A DNA stretch of 64,000 nucleotides from Jeotgalibacillus terrae (GTDB taxonomy: Bacteria > Bacillota > Bacilli > Bacillales > Jeotgalibacillaceae). The position numbers and the translations under genes are program-made. Under the pieces are notes generated by a model. It did not search any database. It was not told where the DNA came from and saw only the letters and a program-made list of their open reading frames with translations. Within the stretch, counting starts at the first letter, position 1; each line of letters begins with the position of its first letter. Positions 41,908 to 50,773 of the stretch are shown piece by piece. The stretch spans positions 62,001-126,000 of the forward strand of contig NZ_JAFBDK010000009.1 of the NCBI RefSeq assembly GCF_016908195.1. Reading direction: 5' to 3'.

Positions 41908-42882
41908 TTACTCAAGATTCTCCGTAAATGAAGGATTCAGTAGTTCGTCCACCAGTGCTTCGATATCTGCATCAGCATCAATGACTTCTTCCTGGCGCAA
42001 TACTTCACCTGCTGCAATCAGTGCTTCTGTATGTTCATCCCCGATGACTGGATTTGAAAAATCGTTGCGGGCAAGACTTGCTTTTGCCACCTCAAGATTC
42101 ATTTCAGCTTCATCAGCAAGAATCTGTGCTGCTTCATCAGGGTTAGCCACAGTCCACTCCCGCGCAGTTTCGTATTGGGCGATGACTTCTTCCACAATTT
42201 CAGGATAATCTTCTGCAAATGATGATCTGACATTTAATGTTCCGTAAGTATTGAAATCAGGATTGCGGTAAAACAGTTCTGCGCCTGTATCAAGTTCCGC
42301 TCTGGCCATATGCGGATCAAGGCCGGCCCATGCATCCACCTGACCTGAACTTAACGCATTTGCACCATCAGCATGCTGCAGGTTCACGACTTCCACTTCA
42401 TCAGAACCGACACCTGCTTCTTCAAGTGCACGCAGCAGGAATATGTATGGATCCGTGCCAAGCGTAGCGGCTATCTTTTTACCTTTTAAATCTTCTACTG
42501 ATTGAATATCAGATCCCTCTGCTGCAACAAGGGCAGTCCACTCAGGCTTTGCATACAAGTAAACCGATTCAACCGGTGAACCATTTGATTTTGCAATCAG
42601 GGCAGCGGCACCCGCCGTCGATCCGAAGTCTACACTGCTTGAGTTCAGAAATTCGAGTGCCTTGTTACTGCCCTGACTGAGTACCCATTCCACTTCAATT
42701 CCTTCATCTTCTAAAGCTTTTTCCACAAGTCCCTGTTCTTTTAGCACAAGGCTTGTAGGCGAGTAGTAAGCATAATCAAGTGTGATTTTATCAGGCTGTC
42801 CGTCAGCACTCGCATTTCCTGAGCATCCAGCGAGGACCCCAATTGCTGCTGTCGTTAATAATAATGTAGAAACTTTATTCAT
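41908..42882 (-). CDS. ssuA: sulfonate/nitrate/taurine-type substrate-binding lipoprotein (SsuA-like)
   Basis: A 324-residue lipoprotein with signal MNKVSTLLLTTAAIGVLAGC and lipobox LAGC, then a family SsuA/NMT1-like periplasmic-type domain (ITLDYAYYSPTSLVLKEQG, DFGSTAGAAALIAKSNGSP, DLKGKKIAATLGTDPYIFL). It presents sulfonates to SsuBC. The start at 42882 has GGGAGG upstream; about 98 further in-frame codons read into untranslated DNA. It lies between metX and the ssu permease on the same strand, fitting a sulfur-scavenging role, though no sulfonate monooxygenase gene is here. Confidence 0.87.
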   Translation of the reverse strand: MNKVSTLLLTTAAIGVLAGCSGNASADGQPDKITLDYAYYSPTSLVLKEQGLVEKALEDEGIEVEWVLSQGSNKALEFLNSSSVDFGSTAGAAALIAKSNGSPVESVYLYAKPEWTALVAAEGSDIQSVEDLKGKKIAATLGTDPYIFLLRALEEAGVGSDEVEVVNLQHADGANALSSGQVDAWAGLDPHMARAELDTGAELFYRNPDFNTYGTLNVRSSFAEDYPEIVEEVIAQYETAREWTVANPDEAAQILADEAEMNLEVAKASLARNDFSNPVIGDEHTEALIAAGEVLRQEEVIDADADIEALVDELLNPSFTENLE

Positions 42883-42934
42883 CTTAATTCCTCCCTGTTT
42901 ACTCAGATTTATAGTGAAAAGAAACGGACAGCTT

Positions 42935-44002
42935 TTACTGTCCAGTTTCAAAATGATGTTTAACAATGTGTCCCCATTTATCAAATTCAACGAGAAAGCC
43001 GTCGTGTCCAAAAGCTGTATCCACTTCGTGAAAAACGCCGTCTGGTACTGCCCCGGTAAATGACTGGATGTCTTCAGGCGGATATAATAAATCTCCTTTA
43101 AAGCCGATGCACAATAGCTTTGATCTGATCTGTCCGGCCGCTTCCTGAATGCCCCCGCGTCCTCTTCCGATATCATGATGATTCATGGCATACAGAAGGG
43201 TCAGATAGCTGTTCGGATCAAAGCGTTTCGTGATCTTTTCGCCCTGATATTTCAGGTAAGATTCCACCTGGTAAAACGGCTGCTTTTCTTCAGCTGTTTT
43301 TTCTTCACGATTGAACCTGCCTGTAAAAAGGTGAGGGCTTCTATACGTCACAAGCCCGACCATTCTGGCCACTTCGAACCCTTTCACATCAGTTGCATGT
43401 TCATAAAAACCATGGTTCCACGCAGGGTCATTTTCAATGGCATGAATGCCGATCCGGTTAAAGGCGATCCCGTAATCGCTTAGAGAAGGTGTCGCTGCAA
43501 GCAGCACTGCTTTTTCCATAAAGTCAGGATAGGTGATACACCATTCAAGTGTCTGCATCCCGCCGAGTGAACCGCCGATCACGCCGTGCAGCTTTTCAAC
43601 ACTAAGCTTTAACAGTGCTTTATGCTGCGCGTTCACCATGTCTTTTACTGTGATAAAAGGAAAGTCTGAACGGTATTTCCGGTCCCGATCATACGAATCA
43701 GGTCCGGTTGAACCGCTGCATCCCCCTAACACATTAAACGTAATTGTCTGAAACCTGGTTAGATCAATATAGCCGTGATCTGCTGCAAATCCTCTCCACC
43801 AGCCCGGATTCTCCTCTGTGCCGACTGACTGGTGGGTGCCGGTCAGGGCGTGGCAGATTAAAACAACTGGCAGCGTATGATCTCCGGCCCGCTCATAGCG
43901 GAGAGAGACATGTTCAATTACTTTTCCGGATTCGAGTGTCAAAGAACCAATGTCAATTGTCCCTTCACTGTATCTGACCTTCTCAGTTAATGCCTCTCCC
44001 AT
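42935..44002 (-). CDS. metX: homoserine O-acetyltransferase
   Basis: A 355-residue alpha/beta hydrolase-fold transferase. ICHALTGTHQSVG, PGWWRGFAADHGYIDL and the nucleophile motif GVIGGSLGGMQTLEW (Ser about 143) define MetX; the catalytic Asp (GFKGDLLYPP) and His (FGHDGFLVE) are near the C-terminus. It transfers acetyl (or succinyl) from CoA to homoserine for methionine synthesis. The start at 44002 has GAGGAGG upstream, 16 bases after the metY stop. It is the second gene of a SAM-riboswitch-controlled operon. Confidence 0.94.
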   Translation of the reverse strand: MGEALTEKVRYSEGTIDIGSLTLESGKVIEHVSLRYERAGDHTLPVVLICHALTGTHQSVGTEENPGWWRGFAADHGYIDLTRFQTITFNVLGGCSGSTGPDSYDRDRKYRSDFPFITVKDMVNAQHKALLKLSVEKLHGVIGGSLGGMQTLEWCITYPDFMEKAVLLAATPSLSDYGIAFNRIGIHAIENDPAWNHGFYEHATDVKGFEVARMVGLVTYRSPHLFTGRFNREEKTAEEKQPFYQVESYLKYQGEKITKRFDPNSYLTLLYAMNHHDIGRGRGGIQEAAGQIRSKLLCIGFKGDLLYPPEDIQSFTGAVPDGVFHEVDTAFGHDGFLVEFDKWGHIVKHHFETGQ

Positions 44003-44018
44003 ACTGATTCCTCCTCGC

Positions 44019-45320
44019 TTATGAATGCGCGGGTACTGCCGCTTTTTCAATCGCCTGATTCAGATCGTGAATCAGATCATCCACTGATTCAACACCGACT
44101 GATAATCTGATCTGCTCTTCTTTTACACCGGCTGCTTCAAGGTCAGCGCCTGTCAGCTGTGCGTGCGTTGTAGATGCCGGATGAATGATTAATGACTTTG
44201 CATCCCCTACGTTTGCTACATGTGACCAGAGCTGCGTGTTGTCAATCACTTTTCTGCCTGTTTCACGGCCACCTTTAATACCGAACACGATAATCGATCC
44301 TGCGCCTTTTGGTAAATACTTCTTCGCTGCCTCATAGGATGAGTGACTTTCAAGGCCCGGGTACTGTACCCAGTCAACTGAAGGATGCTGATCGAGATAT
44401 TCAGCGACCTTTTGTGCATTCTCAACGTGGCGCTCAACTCTTAAGTGTAGTGTTTCAAGTCCCTGCAGTAAGTAAAATGCGTTTTGCGGGCTTAAGCATG
44501 CGCCTGTATCACGCAGCAGATTGACTCTCAGTTTGGCAATGAATGCCGCAGCTTCAAGGTCTACAAATCTCAGTCCGTTATAACTAGGATCAGGTGTTGT
44601 GAAATCCGGGAATCTGCCGTTGTCATAATTGAATGTTCCTGCATCAACGACGACACCGCCGATTGTTGTTCCATGTCCGCCAATCCATTTCGTAGCAGAA
44701 TGAACCACAATATCTGCTCCATGCTCAATCGGTTTATTAAGGTAAGGCGTTGCAAATGTGCTGTCTACAATGAGCGGCACGCCTTCTTCATGTGCAACTT
44801 TTGAGACAGCTTCTGTGTCAAGTACATGCAAGCTCGGGTTTCCAATTACTTCTGCAAATACAGCCTTCGTCTTAGGCCCGATTGCTTTTCTGAAGTTCTC
44901 CGGATCCGTTCCATCCACGAATTTCACATTCACACCGTAGCGCGGCAGTGTCTGGGCAAAAAGGTTATACGTTCCGCCATACAGATTGGCAGCAGCAACA
45001 ATTTCATCTCCCGCCCCGGCAAGGTTCAGTACAGCATACGTGATGGCCGCCATCCCTGATGCTGTAGCGACTGCACCAACCCCGCCTTCTAAAAGGGCGA
45101 TACGATTCTCAAATGCAGCAACTGTCGGATTACCGATACGCGTATAAATATTGCCTTCTTCAGCAAGTGAGAACAAATTCTGTGCATGTTCAGCACTGTC
45201 AAAAACGTAAGACGTTGTCTGGTAAATTGGAATCGCCCGTGAACCTGTTGTCGGATCTGCTTCGGTTGCCCCGTGGAGTAAAAGCGTCTCGATATTGTAT
45301 TGCGGCTGATTGTTTGTCAT
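44019..45320 (-). CDS. metY: O-acetylhomoserine sulfhydrylase
   Basis: A 433-residue PLP enzyme of the Cys/Met metabolism family, longer than cystathionine synthases and of the MetY length. YTRIGNPTVAAFENRIALLEGG and the PLP lysine in HSATKWIGGHGTTIGG (about residue 209) are visible. It makes homocysteine directly from O-acetylhomoserine and sulfide. It precedes metX, so product of the second gene feeds the first. An S-box leader lies upstream at 45435-45553, so the pair should be switched off by S-adenosylmethionine. Confidence 0.94.
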   Translation of the reverse strand: MTNNQPQYNIETLLLHGATEADPTTGSRAIPIYQTTSYVFDSAEHAQNLFSLAEEGNIYTRIGNPTVAAFENRIALLEGGVGAVATASGMAAITYAVLNLAGAGDEIVAAANLYGGTYNLFAQTLPRYGVNVKFVDGTDPENFRKAIGPKTKAVFAEVIGNPSLHVLDTEAVSKVAHEEGVPLIVDSTFATPYLNKPIEHGADIVVHSATKWIGGHGTTIGGVVVDAGTFNYDNGRFPDFTTPDPSYNGLRFVDLEAAAFIAKLRVNLLRDTGACLSPQNAFYLLQGLETLHLRVERHVENAQKVAEYLDQHPSVDWVQYPGLESHSSYEAAKKYLPKGAGSIIVFGIKGGRETGRKVIDNTQLWSHVANVGDAKSLIIHPASTTHAQLTGADLEAAGVKEEQIRLSVGVESVDDLIHDLNQAIEKAAVPAHS

Positions 45321-45397
45321 GAGTAAATCTCTCCTTTAATGGTTTGATGGATGTTTGCAGTGAAGTGTTATCTGGATGAAGGTGAAAGGGGAAAATA

Positions 45398-45424
45398 AAA
45401 AACCCCCTTCATAAGAAGAGGGTT
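45398..45424 (-). terminator. S-box-controlled terminator of metY-metX
   Basis: On the minus strand AACCCTCTTC and GAAGGGGGTT form a hairpin followed by TTTTTTATT; this is the expression platform of the SAM riboswitch. Confidence 0.9.
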
Positions 45425-45434
45425 ATATATCCTC

Positions 45435-45553
45435 CTCTTATCTTTCAGACCCGTTCAGGATCTGTAGGAATTAGCACCTTTCCGTATCAAATAATTGATC
45501 CGTTGGTTGCCGGGCATCGCAGGGCCTAGTCCCTCCGCCACTCTGGATAAGAG
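45435..45553 (-). promoter_or_regulatory. SAM-I (S-box) riboswitch upstream of metY
   Basis: On the minus strand CTCTTATCCAGAG opens P1/P2, then GGCGGAGGGACTAGGCCC, CGATGCCCGGCAACC, AAGGTGCTAATTCC and closing GATAAGAG. All these are S-box hallmarks. With SAM bound, the terminator at 45398-45424 should form and stop metYX transcription. Confidence 0.97.
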
Positions 45554-45645
45554 TTATAAAGTTGTAAGTACATGTTGTGTTTTGCTCTTGTTGAGGATTA
45601 TAAAGAGTCTGAAAAAGGAAGTCAACCTTTTTCTGAATATTTATT

Positions 45646-46362
45646 TTATTGCGCCTGGAATTGCTGGACTTCACCAATGATTTCCACATTTTCCGGAACG
45701 CGGAGGTGGATGACCTGAACGCCATATGAATAATGAAATCCTGACGACAGCCCCTCACGTTCTTCACCGAGAAACGGCTGTACAGTAAGCGATGGATTAT
45801 ATTCCACGTAATTCAGATTGTTCTGTCCATAAACATTGCTGATTGTCAGCAGATTGTTCGAAAATGAAACGTCCGGCCGCACAATCTCATCTGTTATATC
45901 TATACCACTCAGTGTAAACGGTGTTTTATAAACCTCCATTTGAATTTGATCTTTTAACTGTCCATCAATCGTAACAACGATGAGAGGGTCCCCGTACTCC
46001 ATCAAACCTTCCGGCAGTACTAAACTTGTGTAGGGAAATTCAACTGTTTTCTGTTCCTCAAGATAAGCAGGATCAATCTCATCAAACCTGTTCTGCATTG
46101 CCTTTTCATGTACTTCCCATCCTTCATTTTCAGAGATTATCTCAGCATCAGGTTCGGGGAACTCTTCCCCAGATGCAGGAAGGATATAATACACGGCCAT
46201 AGAGATCACCAGCAGTGCTGTATATCCAATGAATATAGGCCTGACGATTTTTCTGCGCGGCTTTTTTTGTTTTACTGAAATACTGTTGTTTTTAGTTTTC
46301 AAAAACAGTGTAATGATCAAAATGATCAGTGCTAATGGAATTAACTGTGCGAGGATCATCAT
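45646..46362 (-). CDS. hypothetical membrane protein of a YtrA-type ABC operon
   Basis: A 238-residue protein with two N-terminal membrane helices (about 4-22 and 45-65) separated by a basic loop, then an extracytoplasmic domain with beta-strand character (FPYTSLVLPEGLMEYGDPLIV, HYSYGVQVIHLRVPENVEI). No family is recognised. It overlaps the upstream permease gene by 4 bases, so it is the last gene of the GntR-ATPase-permease operon and may be an accessory subunit of that exporter. Confidence 0.7.
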   Translation of the reverse strand: MMILAQLIPLALIILIITLFLKTKNNSISVKQKKPRRKIVRPIFIGYTALLVISMAVYYILPASGEEFPEPDAEIISENEGWEVHEKAMQNRFDEIDPAYLEEQKTVEFPYTSLVLPEGLMEYGDPLIVVTIDGQLKDQIQMEVYKTPFTLSGIDITDEIVRPDVSFSNNLLTISNVYGQNNLNYVEYNPSLTVQPFLGEEREGLSSGFHYSYGVQVIHLRVPENVEIIGEVQQFQAQ

Positions 46363-47099
46363 ATTTCCCTCACCTCTTTTCTATTCATGAGTGCCACACC
46401 GCACACATATAGCACGAGTGCTGTACCAATTGTTTTAACTAAAAACAGGAAAACTGAAGGTTCCTGTGCATAAAAATCATAGCCAAACTCATAGATAAAT
46501 AGCGGCCTCACCATCGTTGGTCCAAAAATCATAATCGGAACAATTGCAATAAAGTATTTACTGATCTGGATCAGCACGCCGAAAAAATACCCCACTGCTG
46601 ATGCAAGCAGTAAATAACCTGTCATTGCCAAAAAAGTCAGCAGCAACTCTCCCGGAGCACCGACACTTGCAAGTCCGGGATAAAATTCGATGTCTCTGAA
46701 TAAGTAAACCGCCATATAGATCACATAGTTACTCATGACAGTGAATAAAGAAGCCGTCAGCACTGTGATAAGTAAGAGGATGCCATTTGAGACCTGGCTG
46801 ATCATTCTCGTTGTTACATATGAAAAATCTTCATAGCGATAGCCTTTTGAGGTGATCAGCGCAGATGAAACTAAAATCCAGAACACAGTGAACATAAACA
46901 CTGCATCGTTGGAGAAAGATGAAATACTGAGTGAGAACATATCATCGGATGTGCTCATTCCGCCTGACCCGATTGCTGAAAAGAAGATTGCAATTAACTG
47001 AATCACAACCAGACTTCTCCACAAATCCGCCATCGCATAACACTTATAGATAATCTGCTGGCGTATGAGGTTACCCGTGCTGACTGTTGCTAAAGACAT
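46359..47099 (-). CDS. ABC-2-type membrane subunit
   Basis: A 246-residue integral membrane protein with six predicted helices and short loops, consistent with the permease of a heteromeric ABC-2 exporter. I recognise no specific motif; the role comes from position between the ATPase and the accessory protein. The ATG at 47099 is 8 bases after GGGGG; an upstream in-frame TTG is closer to that site. It overlaps the ATPase end by 29 bases. Confidence 0.75.
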   Translation of the reverse strand: MSLATVSTGNLIRQQIIYKCYAMADLWRSLVVIQLIAIFFSAIGSGGMSTSDDMFSLSISSFSNDAVFMFTVFWILVSSALITSKGYRYEDFSYVTTRMISQVSNGILLLITVLTASLFTVMSNYVIYMAVYLFRDIEFYPGLASVGAPGELLLTFLAMTGYLLLASAVGYFFGVLIQISKYFIAIVPIMIFGPTMVRPLFIYEFGYDFYAQEPSVFLFLVKTIGTALVLYVCGVALMNRKEVREI

Positions 47100-47976
47100 C
47101 GTCAATTCCCCCTATATTTCTTCTCGTCAGATACACACAAAGATCACTTGCTGAGACAGGTGTAAACCTGAGTCCTCCTGCAGCCGCCTTTTCAGCAGCA
47201 GTAAAATGGTTTTTGACAATCACAGTGGAGATGCTGCCCTGGTCTTCAAGGTGAGCAATGACATCCTGCTGCGCAGACCAGTTTTTTACTTCTCCGGCGG
47301 GCCCTGACACTGCCATCGCATATTCTTTTACCCCTTCAATTGGCAGGTGCAGCACCGTCCGTCCCCCATCAATCAGCAGCAGATCTTCAATCAGTTCATC
47401 AATTTCATCCAGATGGTGACTTGAGATCAGAATCGTTCGTGGATGAGCAAGGTAATCCTTCAGCAAGGCGCGGTAGAAATCTTTTCTCACTGATGCGTCC
47501 ATCCCTGTCGTCGGCTCATCAAAAATTGTCAGCGGACACCGCGCGGCAAGTCCGAGAATCCCGTAAAACGTATTTTTCTGACCTTTTGATAAATAATCAG
47601 TACCAACCCTCATTGGAATACTGAAGTAATCAGCTAGGCGCTGTGCAAGCTGTGCGTCCCAGTTCGGATAAAAGCGGCTGTGGTGGTGAAGGATATCTTT
47701 TGTAGTTAGCGCATTGGAGAACATTGTGTACTCATCAAGATACATACTGTTCGCTGATACCTTCAGGCTATTAAAAGGATTTTCACCGAATACGCTGATC
47801 TCCCCGCCAGTCACTTTCAGATAACCTGCGATCGTTTTCATCAGGGTTGTCTTTCCGGAACCATTCCGCCCGACAATGCCGGTGATGGTATTTTCCTGAA
47901 TGGTAAAATCAGCATCTTTTACACCCGCTCCGCCACTGTACCTTTTTTCAAGGTGACTGCATTCAATAACCGTCAT
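47071..47976 (-). CDS. ABC transporter ATPase (YtrB-like)
   Basis: A 301-residue ATPase. Walker A GRNGSGKTTLMK (about 36-47) and Walker B CPLTIFDEPTTGMDASVRK are present; the signature is LSKGQKNTFYGILGLA, a KGQ variant common in YtrB/BcrA-type exporters. The C-terminal 80 residues are a poorly conserved extension. It overlaps the GntR gene by 4 bases. YtrA-YtrB-type systems respond to cell-wall antibiotics in B. subtilis, which is a plausible but unproven role. Confidence 0.88.
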   Translation of the reverse strand: MTVIECSHLEKRYSGGAGVKDADFTIQENTITGIVGRNGSGKTTLMKTIAGYLKVTGGEISVFGENPFNSLKVSANSMYLDEYTMFSNALTTKDILHHHSRFYPNWDAQLAQRLADYFSIPMRVGTDYLSKGQKNTFYGILGLAARCPLTIFDEPTTGMDASVRKDFYRALLKDYLAHPRTILISSHHLDEIDELIEDLLLIDGGRTVLHLPIEGVKEYAMAVSGPAGEVKNWSAQQDVIAHLEDQGSISTVIVKNHFTAAEKAAAGGLRFTPVSASDLCVYLTRRNIGGIDDVFSNSQHG

Positions 47977-48368
47977 GATGATTCTCCTTTCCGGCGACTC
48001 TGCTCAAGCTGAATCATGTGGATCAGGTCCTGTTCTTTCACATTGAGGTGTTCCGCTTCAGCTACTACATCTGATATGAGTGCGGATAATGTTTCATTGA
48101 TTCTTCGGTGACGGATCTGTTCAGCCGCCTCTTCAGTTACAAACATTCCAAGTCCCCTTTTCTTATATAAAATCCCGGCATCTGCGAGTATGGTCAGTCC
48201 TTTTGCTGCTGTGGCCGGATTAATATTGAATTGATCGGCAAGCTGATATTGAGAAAACATTTTTTCATGCGGTTTGAATCTTTCGTGTAAAATTTCTGTC
48301 TCAAGCCATTCAGCGATTTGTATGTAGATCGGTTTTGAGCTGTCATGGTTCAGCATGTGCGCAGTCAC
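47973..48368 (-). CDS. GntR-family regulator, YtrA subfamily
   Basis: A 131-residue repressor with an N-terminal winged helix-turn-helix (residues 10-78: SKPIYIQIAEWLETEIL, QYQLADQFNINPATAAKGL) and a short C-terminal dimerisation helix pair, the compact YtrA architecture. It is the first gene of the operon and probably represses it. Just upstream, around 48392-48425, are inverted sequences such as TAGTGCATTACTGTTGTAATGTACTATA that look like its operator. Confidence 0.9.
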   Translation of the reverse strand: MTAHMLNHDSSKPIYIQIAEWLETEILHERFKPHEKMFSQYQLADQFNINPATAAKGLTILADAGILYKKRGLGMFVTEEAAEQIRHRRINETLSALISDVVAEAEHLNVKEQDLIHMIQLEQSRRKGESS

Positions 48369-48391
48369 CTCCTTGTTCTGATATAGTGCAT

Positions 48392-48417
48392 TACTGTTGT
48401 AATGTACTATATACTAA
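48392..48417 (-). promoter_or_regulatory. putative operator of the YtrA-type repressor
   Basis: TAGTGCATTAC and GTAATGTACTA form an imperfect 11-bp inverted repeat around CTGTT, about 25 bases ahead of the regulator start, the usual autoregulation site for YtrA-subfamily genes. Confidence 0.65.
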
Positions 48418-48485
48418 TTTGTAATGATTGGCAATAGTTGTTTGTGGAAATTGTTGGGCTGATGAGGGTGTGAGGGAGGGGACGG

Positions 48486-48633
48486 GTTCGGGGTATAACT
48501 TAGGTTGTTCGCGATATAACCTTTTGTGTTCGGCGTATCTGACCTGATGTTCGACAGATAACATCGTTGGTTCGACACTCATCCCCGTATGTTCGACACT
48601 TCATGTAAAAAGACCTATACCACTCATCCCTTC
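48486..48633 (+). repeat. 21-bp phased array 4 (core GTTCGACA)
   Basis: Six units start at 48486, 48507, 48528, 48549, 48570 and 48591, all 21 bp apart. The invariant part is GTTCG, extending to GTTCGACA in the last three. The last unit runs into CATGTAAAAAGACCTATACC and a C-rich stretch. GAGGGAGGGGACG precedes the first unit. It lies beside the nhaP 3' end. Confidence 0.88.
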
Positions 48634-48642
48634 CCAAAACAA

Positions 48643-48668
48643 AAAAACCGCACAAATGTGCAGTTTTT
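48643..48668 (-). terminator. intrinsic terminator of the antiporter gene
   Basis: On the minus strand ACTGCACA/TGTGCGGT followed by a T tract. Confidence 0.8.
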
Positions 48669-48682
48669 CCGACAAATCATAT

Positions 48683-49870
48683 TCACGATTTCAACAGCTT
48701 TGCCAGTGGATGTACCCCCACACTCTGAATAAATAATGAGAGCAATACAGCGATAAAGGCTACTGTCATGACGGTTTCTGTTCCGCCGGTGTCTGAAGCT
48801 TCAAGGATCAGCAGCAACACAACAGACATTGTTCCTTTCACACCGCCGAATGAAATCAGCAGTGATTCCTTCCATGAGATGCTTTTACGGATAGGCGGCA
48901 CACTCTGAGATGTAAGCAGCACAATTACTGTTCTGATCACTAGTGAAAGAACAAACACAACTACTGCAAAACCAAACCACTCCCATTTCAGATGTTCGAC
49001 AGCCGTATAACCGATCAGCAAAAAGACCAGCGATAAGAGTGTCGGCTCCACCACATCCCAAAAATGGTCCAGAGACTCTCTGTAGTGGTCTTCTTTATTA
49101 ATTCTGTTAAATTCCCATGACAGCATGAGTCCGGCTGCCACTGTGGCGAGCACCCCTGAAATACCGAATGATTCTGCTAGCAGGAATAACCCGTAAGCCA
49201 TGACGATACTCAGCATGACCTGGTATTCCTGATGATGCGTAAAATGCACTGCGCGGCTGACAACCCAGCCGAATACAATACCGATTAGCGCTCCACCGAT
49301 TGCTACGTACAGAAATTCTCCCATGAATGAAAAGAACGAAAACGATTCACTTCCCTGATGAATGGATAACAGGGTCGCAAAAATGACATAACTCGTTCCG
49401 TCATTGATCAGCGATTCTCCTTCCACCACATCACCAACCATTTCGTTATCCAGTGATTTATGTAAAATGGATGTGACAGAAACCGGATCAGTCGGTGTAA
49501 GAATAGCTGCAATCAGCAGTGCCTCTGTAAAGCTCAGCGTGACGAACAATGAAGCTGTCAGATAAATAACGCCGCCAAGACCAAGTACAGTGAGCATCAG
49601 ACCTGCTGTACTCAATAATACAATTGACCAGCTGTTTGCCTTCAGAGCACCGACAGAAAATTTATATGCTGAAATAAATAACAGCGCGGGCAAAATCACT
49701 TCATACAGCGTCACCTCAGACAGTTCAATGCCTTTAAAGAATGGAATAAAGTATAGAATCATCCCTACACCCACAAGAACGGGCGGCCGGGGAAATACTT
49801 GCGTCAGTTTATCGATCGTAAAGATGATGTAGCCGATCAGCAGAAGTATAACAACCTGAGCCGGTTCCAT
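48683..49870 (-). CDS. Na+(K+)/H+ antiporter, CPA1/NhaP type
   Basis: A 395-residue antiporter with about twelve helices. The core ion-binding motif appears as AILTPTDPVSVTSIL (about 123-137) and GESLINDGTSYVIF (about 150-163), the ND pair typical of electroneutral CPA1 exchangers; SWKESLLISFGGVKGTMSVVL is the conserved FGGxRGxxS-type segment. There is no large C-terminal regulatory domain. It exports Na+ (or K+) in exchange for protons. The SDR gene is 13 bases upstream on the same strand, so they are co-transcribed. Confidence 0.9.
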   Translation of the reverse strand: MEPAQVVILLLIGYIIFTIDKLTQVFPRPPVLVGVGMILYFIPFFKGIELSEVTLYEVILPALLFISAYKFSVGALKANSWSIVLLSTAGLMLTVLGLGGVIYLTASLFVTLSFTEALLIAAILTPTDPVSVTSILHKSLDNEMVGDVVEGESLINDGTSYVIFATLLSIHQGSESFSFFSFMGEFLYVAIGGALIGIVFGWVVSRAVHFTHHQEYQVMLSIVMAYGLFLLAESFGISGVLATVAAGLMLSWEFNRINKEDHYRESLDHFWDVVEPTLLSLVFLLIGYTAVEHLKWEWFGFAVVVFVLSLVIRTVIVLLTSQSVPPIRKSISWKESLLISFGGVKGTMSVVLLLILEASDTGGTETVMTVAFIAVLLSLFIQSVGVHPLAKLLKS

Positions 49871-49882
49871 ATGATCACCTCC

Positions 49883-50680
49883 TTATCTCATGACGGCGCC
49901 GCCTGATATTTTAACAGATTCACCAATGATGTTTTCAGCTGCATCAGAAAGTAAAAAGATGATCGTTCTTGCGACTTCTTCAGGCTGCGTGATTCTTCCT
50001 GAAGGTAATCCTTCTTCCACGATTTTCATCTGTTCTTCAAATGAACGGTCTGCGCGGTCAGCTTTTTTCTGAATTGCATTACGACCCATTTCTGTATCCA
50101 CAAATCCCGGGCAGACTGCATTGACTCTGACACCATGCGCTGCTGCTTCATGGGCAAATGCCTGTGTGAATGCAATGACAGCAAATTTCGACGCTGCATA
50201 TGCTGTGTTTCCGTGAGTAGCCCTCAGTCCTGATAATGATGAGACATTGACCACTGCACCACTATTCGCTTTTTTCATGTCAGGATAGATCAGCTGTGTG
50301 AGTGCAACTGTTGAAAAGTAGTTCAGCTCCATCACTTTTTTCATATCTTCTTCTGAAAGTTCCTCAACCGGTCCGCCTCCTGATATACCAGCTGAATTAA
50401 CGAGTCCGGTAACTGGTCCAGCATGCTCCGTTGCCTGATCATGCAGTTTCCCCCGGTCTCCTGATTCGTTCAGGTCAGCAGCGACGGTCAGCAGTTTATC
50501 AGCGATCCCTTCCTGCTCACACGCGGATTTCAACTCATCCAGCTTATCTTTGTTACGTCCTGCAGCGGTGACAGAAGCACCTGTTTTTAACAATTCTTTT
50601 ACCGTGTGCCAGCCGATTCCTCCTGTTGCGCCTGTCACTAAAATATGTTGATGTTCCAAACCGTCCTGTGCAAATATCAT
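49883..50680 (-). CDS. short-chain dehydrogenase/reductase
   Basis: A 265-residue classical SDR. The cofactor motif TGATGGIGWHTV is near residue 17, NSAGISGGG near 95, the catalytic Ser in NVSSLSGL and YAASK near 162, and the PGFVDTEMG segment near 192. AAGRNKDK after the second strand suggests NADP(H). The substrate is unknown (acetoacetyl- or sugar-type SDRs look alike). The start at 50680 has AGGAGG 7 bases upstream. Confidence 0.9.
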   Translation of the reverse strand: MIFAQDGLEHQHILVTGATGGIGWHTVKELLKTGASVTAAGRNKDKLDELKSACEQEGIADKLLTVAADLNESGDRGKLHDQATEHAGPVTGLVNSAGISGGGPVEELSEEDMKKVMELNYFSTVALTQLIYPDMKKANSGAVVNVSSLSGLRATHGNTAYAASKFAVIAFTQAFAHEAAAHGVRVNAVCPGFVDTEMGRNAIQKKADRADRSFEEQMKIVEEGLPSGRITQPEEVARTIIFLLSDAAENIIGESVKISGGAVMR

Positions 50681-50736
50681 CTGATTTCCTCCTAAAGTGC
50701 ATTTAGAAGTCTTTACCACTCTTACACAAGACAAAA

Positions 50737-50768
50737 CAAAAGCTGCACCTTTTTACAGGTACAGCATT
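50737..50768 (-). terminator. intrinsic terminator of metI-metC
   Basis: On the minus strand GCTGTACCTG and CAGGTGCAGC-like arms close a small loop, followed by TTTTGTTTTG. Confidence 0.8.
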
Positions 50769-50773
50769 TCGGC

